Assembly (NCBI RefSeq): GCF_014203365.1
Contig: NZ_JACHIS010000001.1
Span: 3,658,001 to 3,722,000 of the forward strand
DNA from: Actinoalloteichus hymeniacidonis
GTDB lineage: Bacteria > Actinomycetota > Actinomycetes > Mycobacteriales > Pseudonocardiaceae
DNA length: 64,000 nt
Direction: 5' to 3'
Part shown: in pieces, positions 31,510 to 39,962 of the stretch
How the letters are laid out: the number at the start of each line of letters is the position of its first letter
Position numbering within the stretch: position 1 is the first letter of the stretch
Notes under the pieces: generated by a model
Told to the model about the DNA's origin: nothing
What the model saw: only the letters and a program-made list of their open reading frames with translations
Database searches by the model: none
Made by a program: the position numbers and the translations under genes

Positions 31510-32718
31510 TCAGAAGAAGGTGCCGCAGTAGGGCGGAATGGTCGTGCGGAACAAGCGATCGGCCCGGGCCAACACCGTCTCGTCGGTCGCGGTGAGCCAG
31601 CCGGAGCAGGCCAGCGCCGAGGGTGCGACGTCTCCCAGATACAGCGCACCCAGCACGGCCACGCTCATCACCAGGTCCGCGGGTTCCTCGGTGCGGTGGG
31701 CGCCCTCGCCGTCGATGCGATAGCGGCCCGAGTTCGCGGGCAGCTGTGGGTCCTCGACCTCGATGACCACCGCATCGCCGCCGGCGTAGGTGCGGGCGGC
31801 CAGAGCGGTCGGCACGTCGAGGATCCGCAGCCAGGTCGCGTCCTCCACCCCGGTGACCTCTACCGCCCGACGGTCGGTGAGCAGCCACTCCAACGGGTCG
31901 TCGACCGCCTGCATCATCACCTTGATCGAATCGATGAGATCGATGCTCAACAGGAATCGCCAGAGTTCCCGGGTCGCCGTCGGCGTGGCACCGTGTAGGT
32001 CGATCACCTCGAGGAAGCTGGTGAACCCGGAGCCGTCCTTGGCGGTGCGATAGACGACGAAACCGTCGTCGGTGCCGTCGGCATCGGAGTGCACGGCCGT
32101 CCGAATCAGGTCGCTGCTCGTGCGCCAACCCAGGAATCGCGCACGCCACAGTTCGTCGGGACGCGTGATCATGCCCGCCCGGTGCAACCCGATGCGCTCG
32201 TAGAGCGCGGGTAGCAGCGAATCGATCCGAGTCTGGTCGACGAGCCGGGTGTGCCCCACACGCGGCACCGTCGGGCGAATCCGCGCGATCGCCGACCGCA
32301 CCGTGATGGACCGGATGCGCTCGGCGACCCCGTAGCCGAACCGGCCGTAGATCGATGCCTCCGAGGCACGCAGCGATGCGAAGACCTCGCCGCGACCGGC
32401 GAGGTCGGCCAGTTGGTGTTTCTGCAGCATCGTGAGAACGCCGCGTCGGGTGTGATCCGCGCGGACCGCGATCCTGCTCACCGCCGCCATGGAACGAACC
32501 GCACCACCGGGCACCGCCAGGGCCGACGGGAAGGACATCGCGGTGCCCACCAGGTCGTCGCCGTCCAGGACGCCAAGGGCGCGGCCTGCGGGGTAGCCTG
32601 CCCGCACCTCGGCCCGATGTTCGGCCTCGGACGGTCGGGAATGCAGTGCGGCTCGGAAGAGGGTGTTCGCCTCGACGACGTCGTCGCCGTCGAGCGTTCT
32701 GATCGCGTAGTCGGACAC
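31510..32718 (-). CDS. Eis-type GNAT N-acetyltransferase
   Basis: 402-aa acetyltransferase with the three-part Eis layout. The N-terminal GNAT domain has the acetyl-CoA site VSRIAVRADHTRRGVLTMLQ (V-x-V-x2-x-x-RR-x-G). A second GNAT-like region follows, and the C-terminal sterol-carrier-like domain ends in a free Phe (PYCGTFF), whose carboxylate is catalytic in Eis. Eis enzymes acetylate several amines of aminoglycosides and other substrates. I choose the GTG at 32718 because the GNAT fold starts directly after it (SDYAIRTLDGDDV); the frame stays open to 32811, which would overlap the DUF4333 gene. The substrate is unknown. Confidence 0.86.
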   Translation of the reverse strand: MSDYAIRTLDGDDVVEANTLFRAALHSRPSEAEHRAEVRAGYPAGRALGVLDGDDLVGTAMSFPSALAVPGGAVRSMAAVSRIAVRADHTRRGVLTMLQKHQLADLAGRGEVFASLRASEASIYGRFGYGVAERIRSITVRSAIARIRPTVPRVGHTRLVDQTRIDSLLPALYERIGLHRAGMITRPDELWRARFLGWRTSSDLIRTAVHSDADGTDDGFVVYRTAKDGSGFTSFLEVIDLHGATPTATRELWRFLLSIDLIDSIKVMMQAVDDPLEWLLTDRRAVEVTGVEDATWLRILDVPTALAARTYAGGDAVVIEVEDPQLPANSGRYRIDGEGAHRTEEPADLVMSVAVLGALYLGDVAPSALACSGWLTATDETVLARADRLFRTTIPPYCGTFF

Positions 32719-32785
32719 CCGGCCGATGATGCCCGTTCGGCGCGCGGGGAGGCGAATGATTTCCGTCTCCCCGGCGCCGCTGTCG

Positions 32786-33358
32786 TCAGGGCTGGCCGAC
32801 CTGGTACTCACCCTCGTCGGTCTGGACCGAGATGGTGATGGTCGACTGTTCGCCGTCCACCGTCGCCGTGCAGTCGAACGAGGTTCCCGCTTCCAACGGC
32901 CTACCCGCCGGGCAGGTCACGTCCGAGACCTCGCTGGCGCCGTAGTCCTCCCGCACGATGCGGGTGACGGCCTCCTCGACGGCGTTCTCGTCGAAAACCC
33001 GGGTGTTGAAGAAGCCGGGCCAGACGAAACCGAGCACGGCGAGGGCACCCAGGAGCACCACGACGATGCCGGTGATCACCCAGGGCAGAGCCGACTTCTG
33101 CGGCGGCGGCCCACCTTGCGGATAGCCGTAACCGCCCTGGCCGCCGTAGGTCTGCTGCGGGTAGCCGCCCTGTTGCGGATAGCCCTGCTGCGGGTAGGCG
33201 CCCGTCTGCGGGTAACCCTGTTGCGGGTAGCCGCCCGTCTGCGGATATCCCTGCTCGGGTGTCCCGCCCGCAGGCGTTCCGGTGTAGCCCCCGTAAGGCT
33301 GCTGGCCCCACTGTTGTTGTGGGTCGTTCCCCCCGGACGGTCCGTACGGGCTGGTCAT
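32786..33358 (-). CDS. DUF4333 membrane protein with Gly-Tyr-Pro-Gln repeats
   Basis: 190-aa protein with a disordered N-terminal tail rich in Gly, Tyr, Pro and Gln, including three near-identical 11-residue units ([11 protein letters not shown]). One membrane helix follows ([23 protein letters not shown]) and then an external DUF4333 domain with two Cys (VTCPAG and [12 protein letters not shown]). The ATG has GGAGG upstream. It matches Rv2091c in position beside helY. The juxtamembrane motif KSALPW resembles KSPLPW in the three paralogues at 51.5-54.6 kb. Confidence 0.85.
   Translation of the reverse strand: MTSPYGPSGGNDPQQQWGQQPYGGYTGTPAGGTPEQGYPQTGGYPQQGYPQTGAYPQQGYPQQGGYPQQTYGGQGGYGYPQGGPPPQKSALPWVITGIVVVLLGALAVLGFVWPGFFNTRVFDENAVEEAVTRIVREDYGASEVSDVTCPAGRPLEAGTSFDCTATVDGEQSTITISVQTDEGEYQVGQP
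33155..33255. repeat. In-frame 33-bp repeats in DUF4333 gene
   Basis: About three tandem units encode the GYPQ(T/Q)G(G/A)YPQQ tail. Such repeats expand and contract easily, so length may vary between strains. Confidence 0.7.
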
Positions 33359-33511
33359 GGTTGCCTCCGGGTTGACACTGGATGACACGGTGCTATTCAA
33401 GGGATCCGGTGCGGACATAAGCCACCGATTCCGGCCGATCACACCATAGTCCTAGCCCTGACCACACCGAATGGTCGAGGCTGTAGTAGGGCTGTGATCG
33501 ATGGTCGCCGC

Positions 33512-36478
33512 TCAGGCAGTACTCATCGCGACGACTCCACGCCGCAGCGACGCCACCGCCTTGGCCGCCGCGCCACCCACCGGGTCGCGGGTGCCCACGA
33601 CGGTGCGCAGTTGATCGAGCAGATCCACCACCTGGCGGCACCAACGCACGAAGTCCCCAGCCGAGAGCTCATGGCCGGTGCTCTCCGCCGCCGTCAGCAC
33701 CTTCTCCAACGATTCGCCGCGCGCCCACCGGTACACCGGCCACGCGAAGCCCGCGTCGGGTTCCCTGGTTCGATCCAGCCGATGCCGACGCTCGTCGTCC
33801 TCCAGGTCCGCCCAGATCCGCATCGTCTCCCCCAGCGCATCGGTCACCGGTCCCGCAGGCAGGGCGACGATCGGACCGTTGTCCCGGCGGGACTCGAAGA
33901 CCAGGGCGGAGACCACCGCGGCCAGTTCGGCCGGTTCCAGGCCACGCCACACCCCGTGACGCAGACACTCGGCAGCGAGTAGGTCCGATTCGCTGTAGAT
34001 CCGGGCCAGCCGACGGCCGTGCTCGCTGATCACCTCGCCATCGCCGCCCACCACGACCACGGTGCCGCGCGACGGGATCGGCTCGGCAGCGGCCTCCGCC
34101 GGAACATCGTCCGACCTCGTCACGCCCTCCGAGACATCCTCGGTCGCCTCCACCTGCGCAGACTCCGAGGTCGAGACCGCCGGGGCCGACTCGCTCCGGA
34201 TCTCGCCGCCCTGTGCCGCGCCGGGTTCACCGGGTTCCAGGTAGCCCCTGGCACGCAGCAGTGCCCGGATGCGGTCGAAGGTGCGAACCAACGAGTGGGT
34301 CGTCCCGGCGACCTTGCGCCGTAGTTGATCGTTCTCGGTCGCCAACCGGTGGTGTCGTTCGGCCCAGCGGGCGTGATCCTCCCGTGAGTCGCAGCCGTGA
34401 CAGGGGTGGGACCGCAGGGCGCGGCGGAGCGTGTTGAGCTCCTCGTCCTCGTGCGCGCCGCCCGGCTTGTTGCGTCCGCGGACCGGGACCGCGATACCGG
34501 TGGAACGCAGAGCCGATGCGAGGTCCCGACGGGAGCGCGGCGACCGCACCTCAAGTTGCTTGGGCAGCCGCATCCTGCCGAGCGCCTCGACCGGTGAGGG
34601 GAAGTCCATCACCGACAACCGGCCGCCCCATCGATCCTCGGTGACCACCAGCGGTCTCGGCTCGTTCAACGGATCCAGGCCCGGGTCCACGACCACGGCC
34701 AGCCCGGATCGCCGACCGGAGGGAACCGCGATGACATCGCCCTTGCGCAGCCGTTCCAGCGAGGCGGCGACCTCGGCCCGCCGCCCAGCGCTGTTCTGCC
34801 TGGCCAGGGCCTTCTCCCGTGCCGAGACACGCCGTCGCAGGTCCATGTACTCGTCGAAGTCGCCGAGGTGACACCGCGCCGACTCCCGGTAACCGGCCAG
34901 CGCCTCGTCGTTGCGCTCGATCCGACGGGACAGCCCCACCACCGAGCGGTCGGCCTGGAACTGGGCGAACGACTGTTCCAACAGGTCCCGTGCGGCCGGG
35001 ACGCCCACCCGGTGCACCAGGTTCACCGCCATGTTGTAGCCGGGGCGGAACGACGAGCGCAGCGGGTAGGTGCGGGTGGAGGCCAGCCCGGCGACCTGAC
35101 GCGGGTCGATCCCCGGCTGCCAGATGACGACCGCATGGCCCTCGACGTCGATGCCGCGTCGACCCGCCCGGCCGGTCAACTGGGTGTACTCCCCCGGTGT
35201 GAGGTCGACGTGCGCCTCACCGTTGTACTTGACCAACTTCTCCAGCACGACGGTGCGGGCAGGCATGTTGATCCCCAGCGCAAGCGTCTCGGTGGCGAAC
35301 ACCGCACGGACCAGGCCCCGGACGAACAGTTCCTCGACGGTCTCCTTGAAGGCCGGCAGCATACCCGCGTGGTGTGCGGCCACCCCGCGCTCCAGGGCCT
35401 CCCGCCACTCCCAATAACCCAGCACACCGAGATCGCCGTCGGGCAGGTCCACGGTCTTGAGATCGATGACGCGCCGGATCTCCTCGGTCTCCGCCTCCGT
35501 GGTCAGCCGCACCCCGGCCCGGACACACTGATTGACGGCCGCGTCGCAGCCCGCCCGGCTGAAGACGAAGATGATCGCGGGCAACAGCCCGGCGGAGCCG
35601 AGGCGCTGGATGACGTCCGGGCGAGCGGGTGGCCGGAAACGGGCAGGGTGCGAGGGGCCGCCTCTACGATCACGCGACCCTCGATCACGCCGGGGCCCAC
35701 GCCACGCAGGCTCACTGCGTTCGGTGTTCTGCACCTGGCGCAACAGGTGCGGGTTCAGCTTCAGTTCGCCACCCGACTCGCCGCCGAAGAGGTCCATCGA
35801 CCGGTTACCGACCATCATGTGCTGCCAGAGCGGCACCGGCCGGTGTTCGTCGACCACCACGGACGTGTCGCCTCGGACCGCGTCCAGCCATTCGCCGAAC
35901 TCCTCGGCGTTGCTGACCGTCGCCGACAACGACACGAGCCGGACGTTCTCCGGCAGATGCAGGATGACCTCCTCCCAGACCGCGCCACGGAACCGGTCCG
36001 CGAGGTAGTGGACCTCGTCCATCACCACGTAGCCGAGTCCCTCGATGCTCGAGGAACCCGCATAGAGCATGTTCCGCAGCACCTCGGTGGTCATGACGAC
36101 GACGGGAGCGTGGCCGTTGACGGCGGTGTCGCCGGTGAGCAGCCCGACGTTCTCCGCCCCATGGCGTGCGCACAGATCGGCGTACTTCTGGTTCGACAGC
36201 GCCTTGATCGGTGTCGTGTAGAAGCACTTCCGCCCCTCGGCCAGGGCCAGATGGACGGCGAACTCACCGACGATGGTCTTGCCCGCACCAGTCGGTGCGC
36301 AGACCAGGACGGCGTGTCCCGCCTCCAACGCCCGACAGGATTCGAGCTGGAAGGGATCGAGTTCGAAATCGATCTCGAGGAGGAAGTCCGACAGACGAGG
36401 GGCTCCGCTGCGAGCGCGGGCGGCGGCGTAACGACCCGATGGGGTCAGTGCCGAGTTGTTCGAAGAGCGTGCGGCCAC
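33512..36478 (-). CDS. helY: Ski2-like DEAD/DEAH helicase HelY
   Basis: 988-aa superfamily 2 RNA helicase. The core has Walker A CAPTGAGKT (60-68), DEVH (154-157) followed by YLADRFRG, SLSATVSN (motif III) and QLTGRAGRRGID (motif VI). The Ski2/Mtr4-like C-terminal part has SHPCHGCDSREDHARWAERHHRL. It is longer than the mycobacterial homologue (about 900 aa) because of a charged Arg/Pro insert between the RecA domains (about 265-300) and an acidic Ser/Glu-rich linker before the last domain. The GTG start follows CTGAGGTC. In M. tuberculosis tatC lies directly upstream; here a 338-bp gap and an opposed small gene take its place. Confidence 0.92.
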   Translation of the reverse strand: MAARSSNNSALTPSGRYAAARARSGAPRLSDFLLEIDFELDPFQLESCRALEAGHAVLVCAPTGAGKTIVGEFAVHLALAEGRKCFYTTPIKALSNQKYADLCARHGAENVGLLTGDTAVNGHAPVVVMTTEVLRNMLYAGSSSIEGLGYVVMDEVHYLADRFRGAVWEEVILHLPENVRLVSLSATVSNAEEFGEWLDAVRGDTSVVVDEHRPVPLWQHMMVGNRSMDLFGGESGGELKLNPHLLRQVQNTERSEPAWRGPRRDRGSRDRRGGPSHPARFRPPARPDVIQRLGSAGLLPAIIFVFSRAGCDAAVNQCVRAGVRLTTEAETEEIRRVIDLKTVDLPDGDLGVLGYWEWREALERGVAAHHAGMLPAFKETVEELFVRGLVRAVFATETLALGINMPARTVVLEKLVKYNGEAHVDLTPGEYTQLTGRAGRRGIDVEGHAVVIWQPGIDPRQVAGLASTRTYPLRSSFRPGYNMAVNLVHRVGVPAARDLLEQSFAQFQADRSVVGLSRRIERNDEALAGYRESARCHLGDFDEYMDLRRRVSAREKALARQNSAGRRAEVAASLERLRKGDVIAVPSGRRSGLAVVVDPGLDPLNEPRPLVVTEDRWGGRLSVMDFPSPVEALGRMRLPKQLEVRSPRSRRDLASALRSTGIAVPVRGRNKPGGAHEDEELNTLRRALRSHPCHGCDSREDHARWAERHHRLATENDQLRRKVAGTTHSLVRTFDRIRALLRARGYLEPGEPGAAQGGEIRSESAPAVSTSESAQVEATEDVSEGVTRSDDVPAEAAAEPIPSRGTVVVVGGDGEVISEHGRRLARIYSESDLLAAECLRHGVWRGLEPAELAAVVSALVFESRRDNGPIVALPAGPVTDALGETMRIWADLEDDERRHRLDRTREPDAGFAWPVYRWARGESLEKVLTAAESTGHELSAGDFVRWCRQVVDLLDQLRTVVGTRDPVGGAAAKAVASLRRGVVAMSTA

Positions 36479-36816
36479 GACCTCAGGCTTTCACATCGAG
36501 CCGACGAGTACCCGGATCATTATCGACATTCGGCGCCTGATCAGCGGAGATCGGTCGAATAACCGTGGGGTCCGGCGGCGGGGAACGCACTATCCGGGCA
36601 CCGATGCCGGTCGGGCGCGCGGACACCGACGGCGTTGCCGGATGACGAGAAATCGATTGAGATCCGGCGGATACCAACGGAAGCCGCCCCCTGCGCGTCA
36701 CTAGGAAGACGGAACCTGTCGCCATTGATCGTTCGGCGTCGTTAACGTGGAGGAGAGAGATCATCACCGACAGTGGTGATCCTCGCGCTGAAGAACAGCA
36801 GAGGGGGTGTGCACCA
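36479..36816. other. Intergenic region between helY and zinc-finger gene
   Basis: No coding signal or tatC remnant is seen. It must hold the promoters of two divergent genes. Near its right end GAGAGATCATCACC can pair imperfectly with GTGGTGATCCTC (about 36755-36785), a possible leader hairpin. Confidence 0.5.
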
Positions 36817-37032
36817 GTGAGCGTCTACCACTGGCAGCCTGCGAGTAATCAACGCCATGTGCTGCGCGGCCCGCGTCGCAGGTATGGAGACGAGGAGACC
36901 GCGACTGCGCTGTGTGACGAGGTGGTCGTCGTAGCGAGCGACGACAACGGATTGGCTCGGTTCTGGGCGAGCTGCGAGAAGTGTTGGGAAGCGGCCAAGG
37001 AGATCGACATGTCCGCCACCCAACGAGGCTGA
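36817..37032 (+). CDS. Small zinc-finger-like protein
   Basis: 71-aa protein with a Trp/His start (MSVYHWQPASNQRHVLRG), a central LCDEVVVVASDD and a closing FWASCEKCWEAAKEI. The lone Cys in the middle plus the Cys-X2-Cys near the end fit the short actinobacterial zinc-finger proteins seen near regulators. Its role is unknown. The GTG start follows GAGGGGG. It lies opposite to, and between, helY and tatA, the position normally held by tatC. Confidence 0.68.
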   Translation: MSVYHWQPASNQRHVLRGPRRRYGDEETATALCDEVVVVASDDNGLARFWASCEKCWEAAKEIDMSATQRG

Positions 37033-37070
37033 CCTCGGCGGAGGATCGCGCGACGATAGAACCGACTCCA

Positions 37071-37104
37071 TCGGGCCCGGCCGGTGTGGGAATGCCGGGC
37101 CCGA
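37071..37104. terminator. Bidirectional terminator between zinc-finger gene and tatA
   Basis: Arms TCGGGCCCGGC (37071-37081) and GCCGGGCCCGA (37094-37104) are exact complements around a 12-nt loop, in the 83-bp gap between convergent genes. Confidence 0.7.
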
Positions 37105-37115
37105 CGAGTGAGCTG

Positions 37116-37550
37116 TTACTCGGCGTTGTTGGACGTGGCCTGCTGTTGCGGGGCGGCGGCTGCGGGCTGGGCCACGGTGGGCTGGGCGGCCTGCGGCGCA
37201 GCCGCGGCGGGCGGCGCGGTCTCGGCGGGTGCTGCCGCTGCGGGCTGCGCGGCGGGCTGCGGCTCGACTGGCTGGGCCACCGGCTGCGCGGCCACCGGAG
37301 CGGCCGTCGCAGGCTGGGCGGCCTGAATCGGCTGCGGAGCCGGAACCGGTGCCTGCGGGGCGGGGGCGGCGGCCTCGGGTGCCGCGTCGTTCTCCTCCTT
37401 GCCCTCGCTGCGCATGCCCTTGGTCTCCGCCTTCAGAATGCGGGCGGACTGGCCGAGCGAACGCGCCATCTGCGGCAGCTTGGTCGCGCCGAAGAGGAGC
37501 ACGAGCACTCCCGCGATGATCAGGATCTCAGCGGTTCCGAGGTTGAACAT
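37116..37550 (-). CDS. tatA: Twin-arginine translocase subunit TatA
   Basis: 144-aa protein with the TatA layout: a short N-terminal membrane helix (AEILIIAGVLVLLFGATKLPQMA) ending at the FG motif, then an amphipathic helix (RSLGQSARILKAETKGMR). The remaining 95 or so residues are an unusual tail of Ala, Pro and Gln with little else. TatA multimers form the protein-conducting part of the Tat pathway for folded proteins. The ATG at 37550 overlaps the small membrane-protein gene upstream by 23 bp, so it is part of the pafA-B-C transcription unit. The usual partner tatC does not follow. Confidence 0.93.
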   Translation of the reverse strand: MFNLGTAEILIIAGVLVLLFGATKLPQMARSLGQSARILKAETKGMRSEGKEENDAAPEAAAPAPQAPVPAPQPIQAAQPATAAPVAAQPVAQPVEPQPAAQPAAAAPAETAPPAAAAPQAAQPTVAQPAAAAPQQQATSNNAE

Positions 37551-37797
37551 TGATGACGCTCCCGTTCTCGTCCTGGTGATCGTGGGGCACCTGGGTTGTC
37601 GGCCTGTTGTTGCGTTCCTGCACCGCGACCTCGACGGCGGCGAGCCGGGCTCGAAGCATGCCGCCCCGGTCCCGGACCGTGCGACTTAGCCGCGACTGGG
37701 CGTGACGCATCCTCCGCAGCGACCTTAGTAGCCGATGCAGGACTATGGCGAGAAGGATGAGACCGACGACGACCAGCCCGCTGAGCAGATAGACCAC
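37528..37797 (-). CDS. Small membrane protein between pafC and tatA
   Basis: 89-aa protein with one N-terminal helix (VVYLLSGLVVVGLILLAIVLHRLL) followed by a basic amphipathic segment (RRMRHAQSRLSRTVRDRG) and a helical stretch with a polar tail. I recognise no family. The GTG at 37797 lies 4 nt past the pafC stop, so it is translationally coupled; its end overlaps the tatA start. It resembles TatA in layout (short helix plus basic amphipathic helix) but lacks the FG hinge. In M. tuberculosis pafC is followed directly by tatA, so this is an extra gene. Confidence 0.75.
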   Translation of the reverse strand: MVYLLSGLVVVGLILLAIVLHRLLRSLRRMRHAQSRLSRTVRDRGGMLRARLAAVEVAVQERNNRPTTQVPHDHQDENGSVINVQPRNR

Positions 37798-37801
37798 CGG
37801 T

Positions 37802-38791
37802 CTACCGTATCCCGTCGGCCGCGAGGTCTTCCGCGAGCTTGTCGGCCAGCGACAACGCCGCACCGGCTCGACTCCGAACCGCCTCGGCCAGGCTCGCCGG
37901 TTCGAGGATCTGCACCCTGCCGCCCAGTCCGAGCACCAGCCGCAGCATCCAGGAGCTGTCGGAATAGCGCATGGTCACGCGGAGTCTGCCCCCCTCGACC
38001 TCGATCGGGTCCTCGACCGGGTGGTACTCGGCGACCCAGCGCACGTCTCGGTCGAGCACCAGTACCGCCGCGTGCTGGTCGGCGGCGGGTCGGAACGCAC
38101 CGGTGGTCAGGTCGACCGGCTCGGCGTGCTTGGGGGGCGCCGCAGGCTCGTCGGTCACGTCGGCCTGGTCGATCCGATCCATCCGGAACAAGCGCATGCC
38201 CTCGGCGGATCGACACCAGCCCTCGAGGTAGTCGCGCCCGTCCAACAGCACCAACCGGGTCGGATCGATGGTGCGCTCGCTGATCTCGTCGCGCGATGCC
38301 GTGTAGTAGCGAAGCCGCAGGGCCCTGCGACGTTCCAGCGCCTGCTGCACCGAGTCGCGCACGCCCTCGCGGACGGCACCGTGCCTGCCGAGACCGACCA
38401 CCACACCGGAGGGCTGGGCGCGACCCACGGCAGCCTCGATCTTGGCGACGGCGCGAGCGACCGCGTCGACGTCGGTGACGCCGGGGTCGTCGGTCAGGGC
38501 CCGCAGGGCGACCAGCAGCGAGGTGGCCTCGGTGGTGGTCAAGCGCAGTGGCCTGCTCATGCCCGCGTCGTAGGAGACCATCACCGACTCGTCGTCGAAG
38601 GACAGGTCGATCAGGTCACCCGGCCCGTAACCGGGCAGGCCGCACATCCACAGCAGTTCGAGGTCCTTGCGCAGCTGCCGAGGAGTCACGTCGAAGTCCG
38701 CGGCCGCCTCGGCGATCGGGATTCCCGGCCGGGCCAGCAGGTACGGGACCAGGGACAGCAATCGGGACAACCGTTCCGACGAGGCACTCAT
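37802..38791 (-). CDS. pafC: WYL-domain transcription factor PafC
   Basis: 329-aa regulator with an N-terminal helix-turn-helix (LSRLLSLVPYLLARPGIPIAEAAADFDVTPRQLRKDLELLWMCGLPGY in order) and a WYL domain (LRLRYYTASRDEISERTIDPTRLVLLDGRDYLEGWCRSAEGMRLFRMDRI). PafB and PafC form a heterodimer that turns on DNA-damage genes independently of LexA/RecA in mycobacteria. The ATG at 38791 overlaps the pafB stop by 4 bp (ATGA). The stop is 4 bp from the next gene. Named by family and position (Rv2095c-like). Confidence 0.92.
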   Translation of the reverse strand: MSASSERLSRLLSLVPYLLARPGIPIAEAAADFDVTPRQLRKDLELLWMCGLPGYGPGDLIDLSFDDESVMVSYDAGMSRPLRLTTTEATSLLVALRALTDDPGVTDVDAVARAVAKIEAAVGRAQPSGVVVGLGRHGAVREGVRDSVQQALERRRALRLRYYTASRDEISERTIDPTRLVLLDGRDYLEGWCRSAEGMRLFRMDRIDQADVTDEPAAPPKHAEPVDLTTGAFRPAADQHAAVLVLDRDVRWVAEYHPVEDPIEVEGGRLRVTMRYSDSSWMLRLVLGLGGRVQILEPASLAEAVRSRAGAALSLADKLAEDLAADGIR

Positions 38792-39765
38792 CGCGTTCCC
38801 TCCCCAATCGCGCCGAGCAGCGCGGTGCGCACCGAGGTCCGCAGTGGCTCGGGCTCGATGACCAGCACGTCCGGTCCGTAACCGGCGATCCAGTCGGATG
38901 CCGTGCCGGAATCGTTGAACTCGACCTCGAATAGGTCGCCCTCGATGCCGTCCACGGTGCGTTCACCCAGCTCGCGCCCATGTCTGCGCAGTCCGGTCGC
39001 ACGGTCCCTGGCGATCCACAACACGGCGGGAGCCGCAGGCGCGGGCGGTTCGGAGGTGTGCGCGACGATCGACAACAGGTCGACGCCCTCCGGCCTGCTC
39101 ACCGCACCCTTCTCCCCGGAGGCGGTCACCGGTCCGACGATGCGGGACAACCGGAAACAACGGGTCGCCTCCCGGTCCCGGTCGTGCCCGACCAGATACC
39201 AGCGGCCCCGCCAGGACACCACGCCCCACGGTTCGACCACCCGGCGGATGGGCTCCGGGCTGCTGTTACGGCGATGCTCGAAGCTCACCACCTGTCCGGC
39301 CTGTACTGCCGCGTGAAGTTCGGCGAAGGCGGGTTCGGTGATCCGCACCCTCGGTTCGACCGACGGTGCCGTGCCCTGGTCGACGTCCACCCCGGCGGCC
39401 CGCAGCTTCACCACGGCACGCCGGGCGGCGTCGGCGAAGTCGTGCGAGTCCCACAGGCGGGCGGCCAGCGCCACGGCAGCGGCCTCGTCGGGCTCCAGAT
39501 CGATCTCGCCCAGCTCGTAGTCCCGCCGGGCGATGCGGTAGCCCTCGGTCCCGTCGAAGCTGGAGTTGCGGCCGGTCTCGAGCGGGATCCCCAGGTCCCG
39601 CAACTCGGCCTTGTCACGTTCGAACATTCGGAAGAAGGCGTCGCCGGTCGGCGCGTCCGCGTAGCCCGGAACGATCCCTCGGATCCGGTCGGCCCCGAGA
39701 AACTGACGGGTGGACAGCAGGCACAACACCAGGTTCACCAGGCGCTCAGCGCGTGCAGTTGACAC
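38788..39765 (-). CDS. pafB: WYL-domain transcription factor PafB
   Basis: 325-aa partner of PafC with an N-terminal helix-turn-helix (ERLVNLVLCLLSTRQFLGADRIRGIVPGY) and a WYL domain (VVSFEHRRNSSPEPIRRVVEPWGVVSWRGRWYLVGHDRDREATRCFRLSRI). The pair activates DNA-repair genes, with the WYL domains thought to sense single-stranded DNA. The GTG at 39765 lies 6 nt after TAGGGT, so pafB may have its own leaderless promoter in addition to read-through from pafA, 197 bp upstream. Overlaps pafC by 4 bp. Confidence 0.92.
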   Translation of the reverse strand: MSTARAERLVNLVLCLLSTRQFLGADRIRGIVPGYADAPTGDAFFRMFERDKAELRDLGIPLETGRNSSFDGTEGYRIARRDYELGEIDLEPDEAAAVALAARLWDSHDFADAARRAVVKLRAAGVDVDQGTAPSVEPRVRITEPAFAELHAAVQAGQVVSFEHRRNSSPEPIRRVVEPWGVVSWRGRWYLVGHDRDREATRCFRLSRIVGPVTASGEKGAVSRPEGVDLLSIVAHTSEPPAPAAPAVLWIARDRATGLRRHGRELGERTVDGIEGDLFEVEFNDSGTASDWIAGYGPDVLVIEPEPLRTSVRTALLGAIGEGTR

Positions 39766-39771
39766 CTTCGC

Positions 39772-39777
39772 ACCCTA
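39772..39777 (-). promoter_or_regulatory. -10 box (TAGGGT), leaderless start of pafB
   Basis: TAGGGT on the minus strand ends 6 nt before the GTG at 39765. No Shine-Dalgarno is present. Confidence 0.5.
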
Positions 39778-39962
39778 GCCGCTGGCCACCCGACGGTGTG
39801 ACGCACCCGCTACCTCTGGACGACATCGATCTCCGGCCCGATGGAGGGCCCTCCAGCCACACCCGCACCACCGGTCACATCGGCAGGCGGGACCGTCGAC
39901 CCGAACCGGCCTCATCCGAACGGACTGCGCAGGACGGAGGCCGGCCGGTTCCGGACGCGGTG

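Noticed and set aside
34868-36562. 564-codon frame antisense to helY
   Set aside because: Shadow of helY; no start signal or domain.
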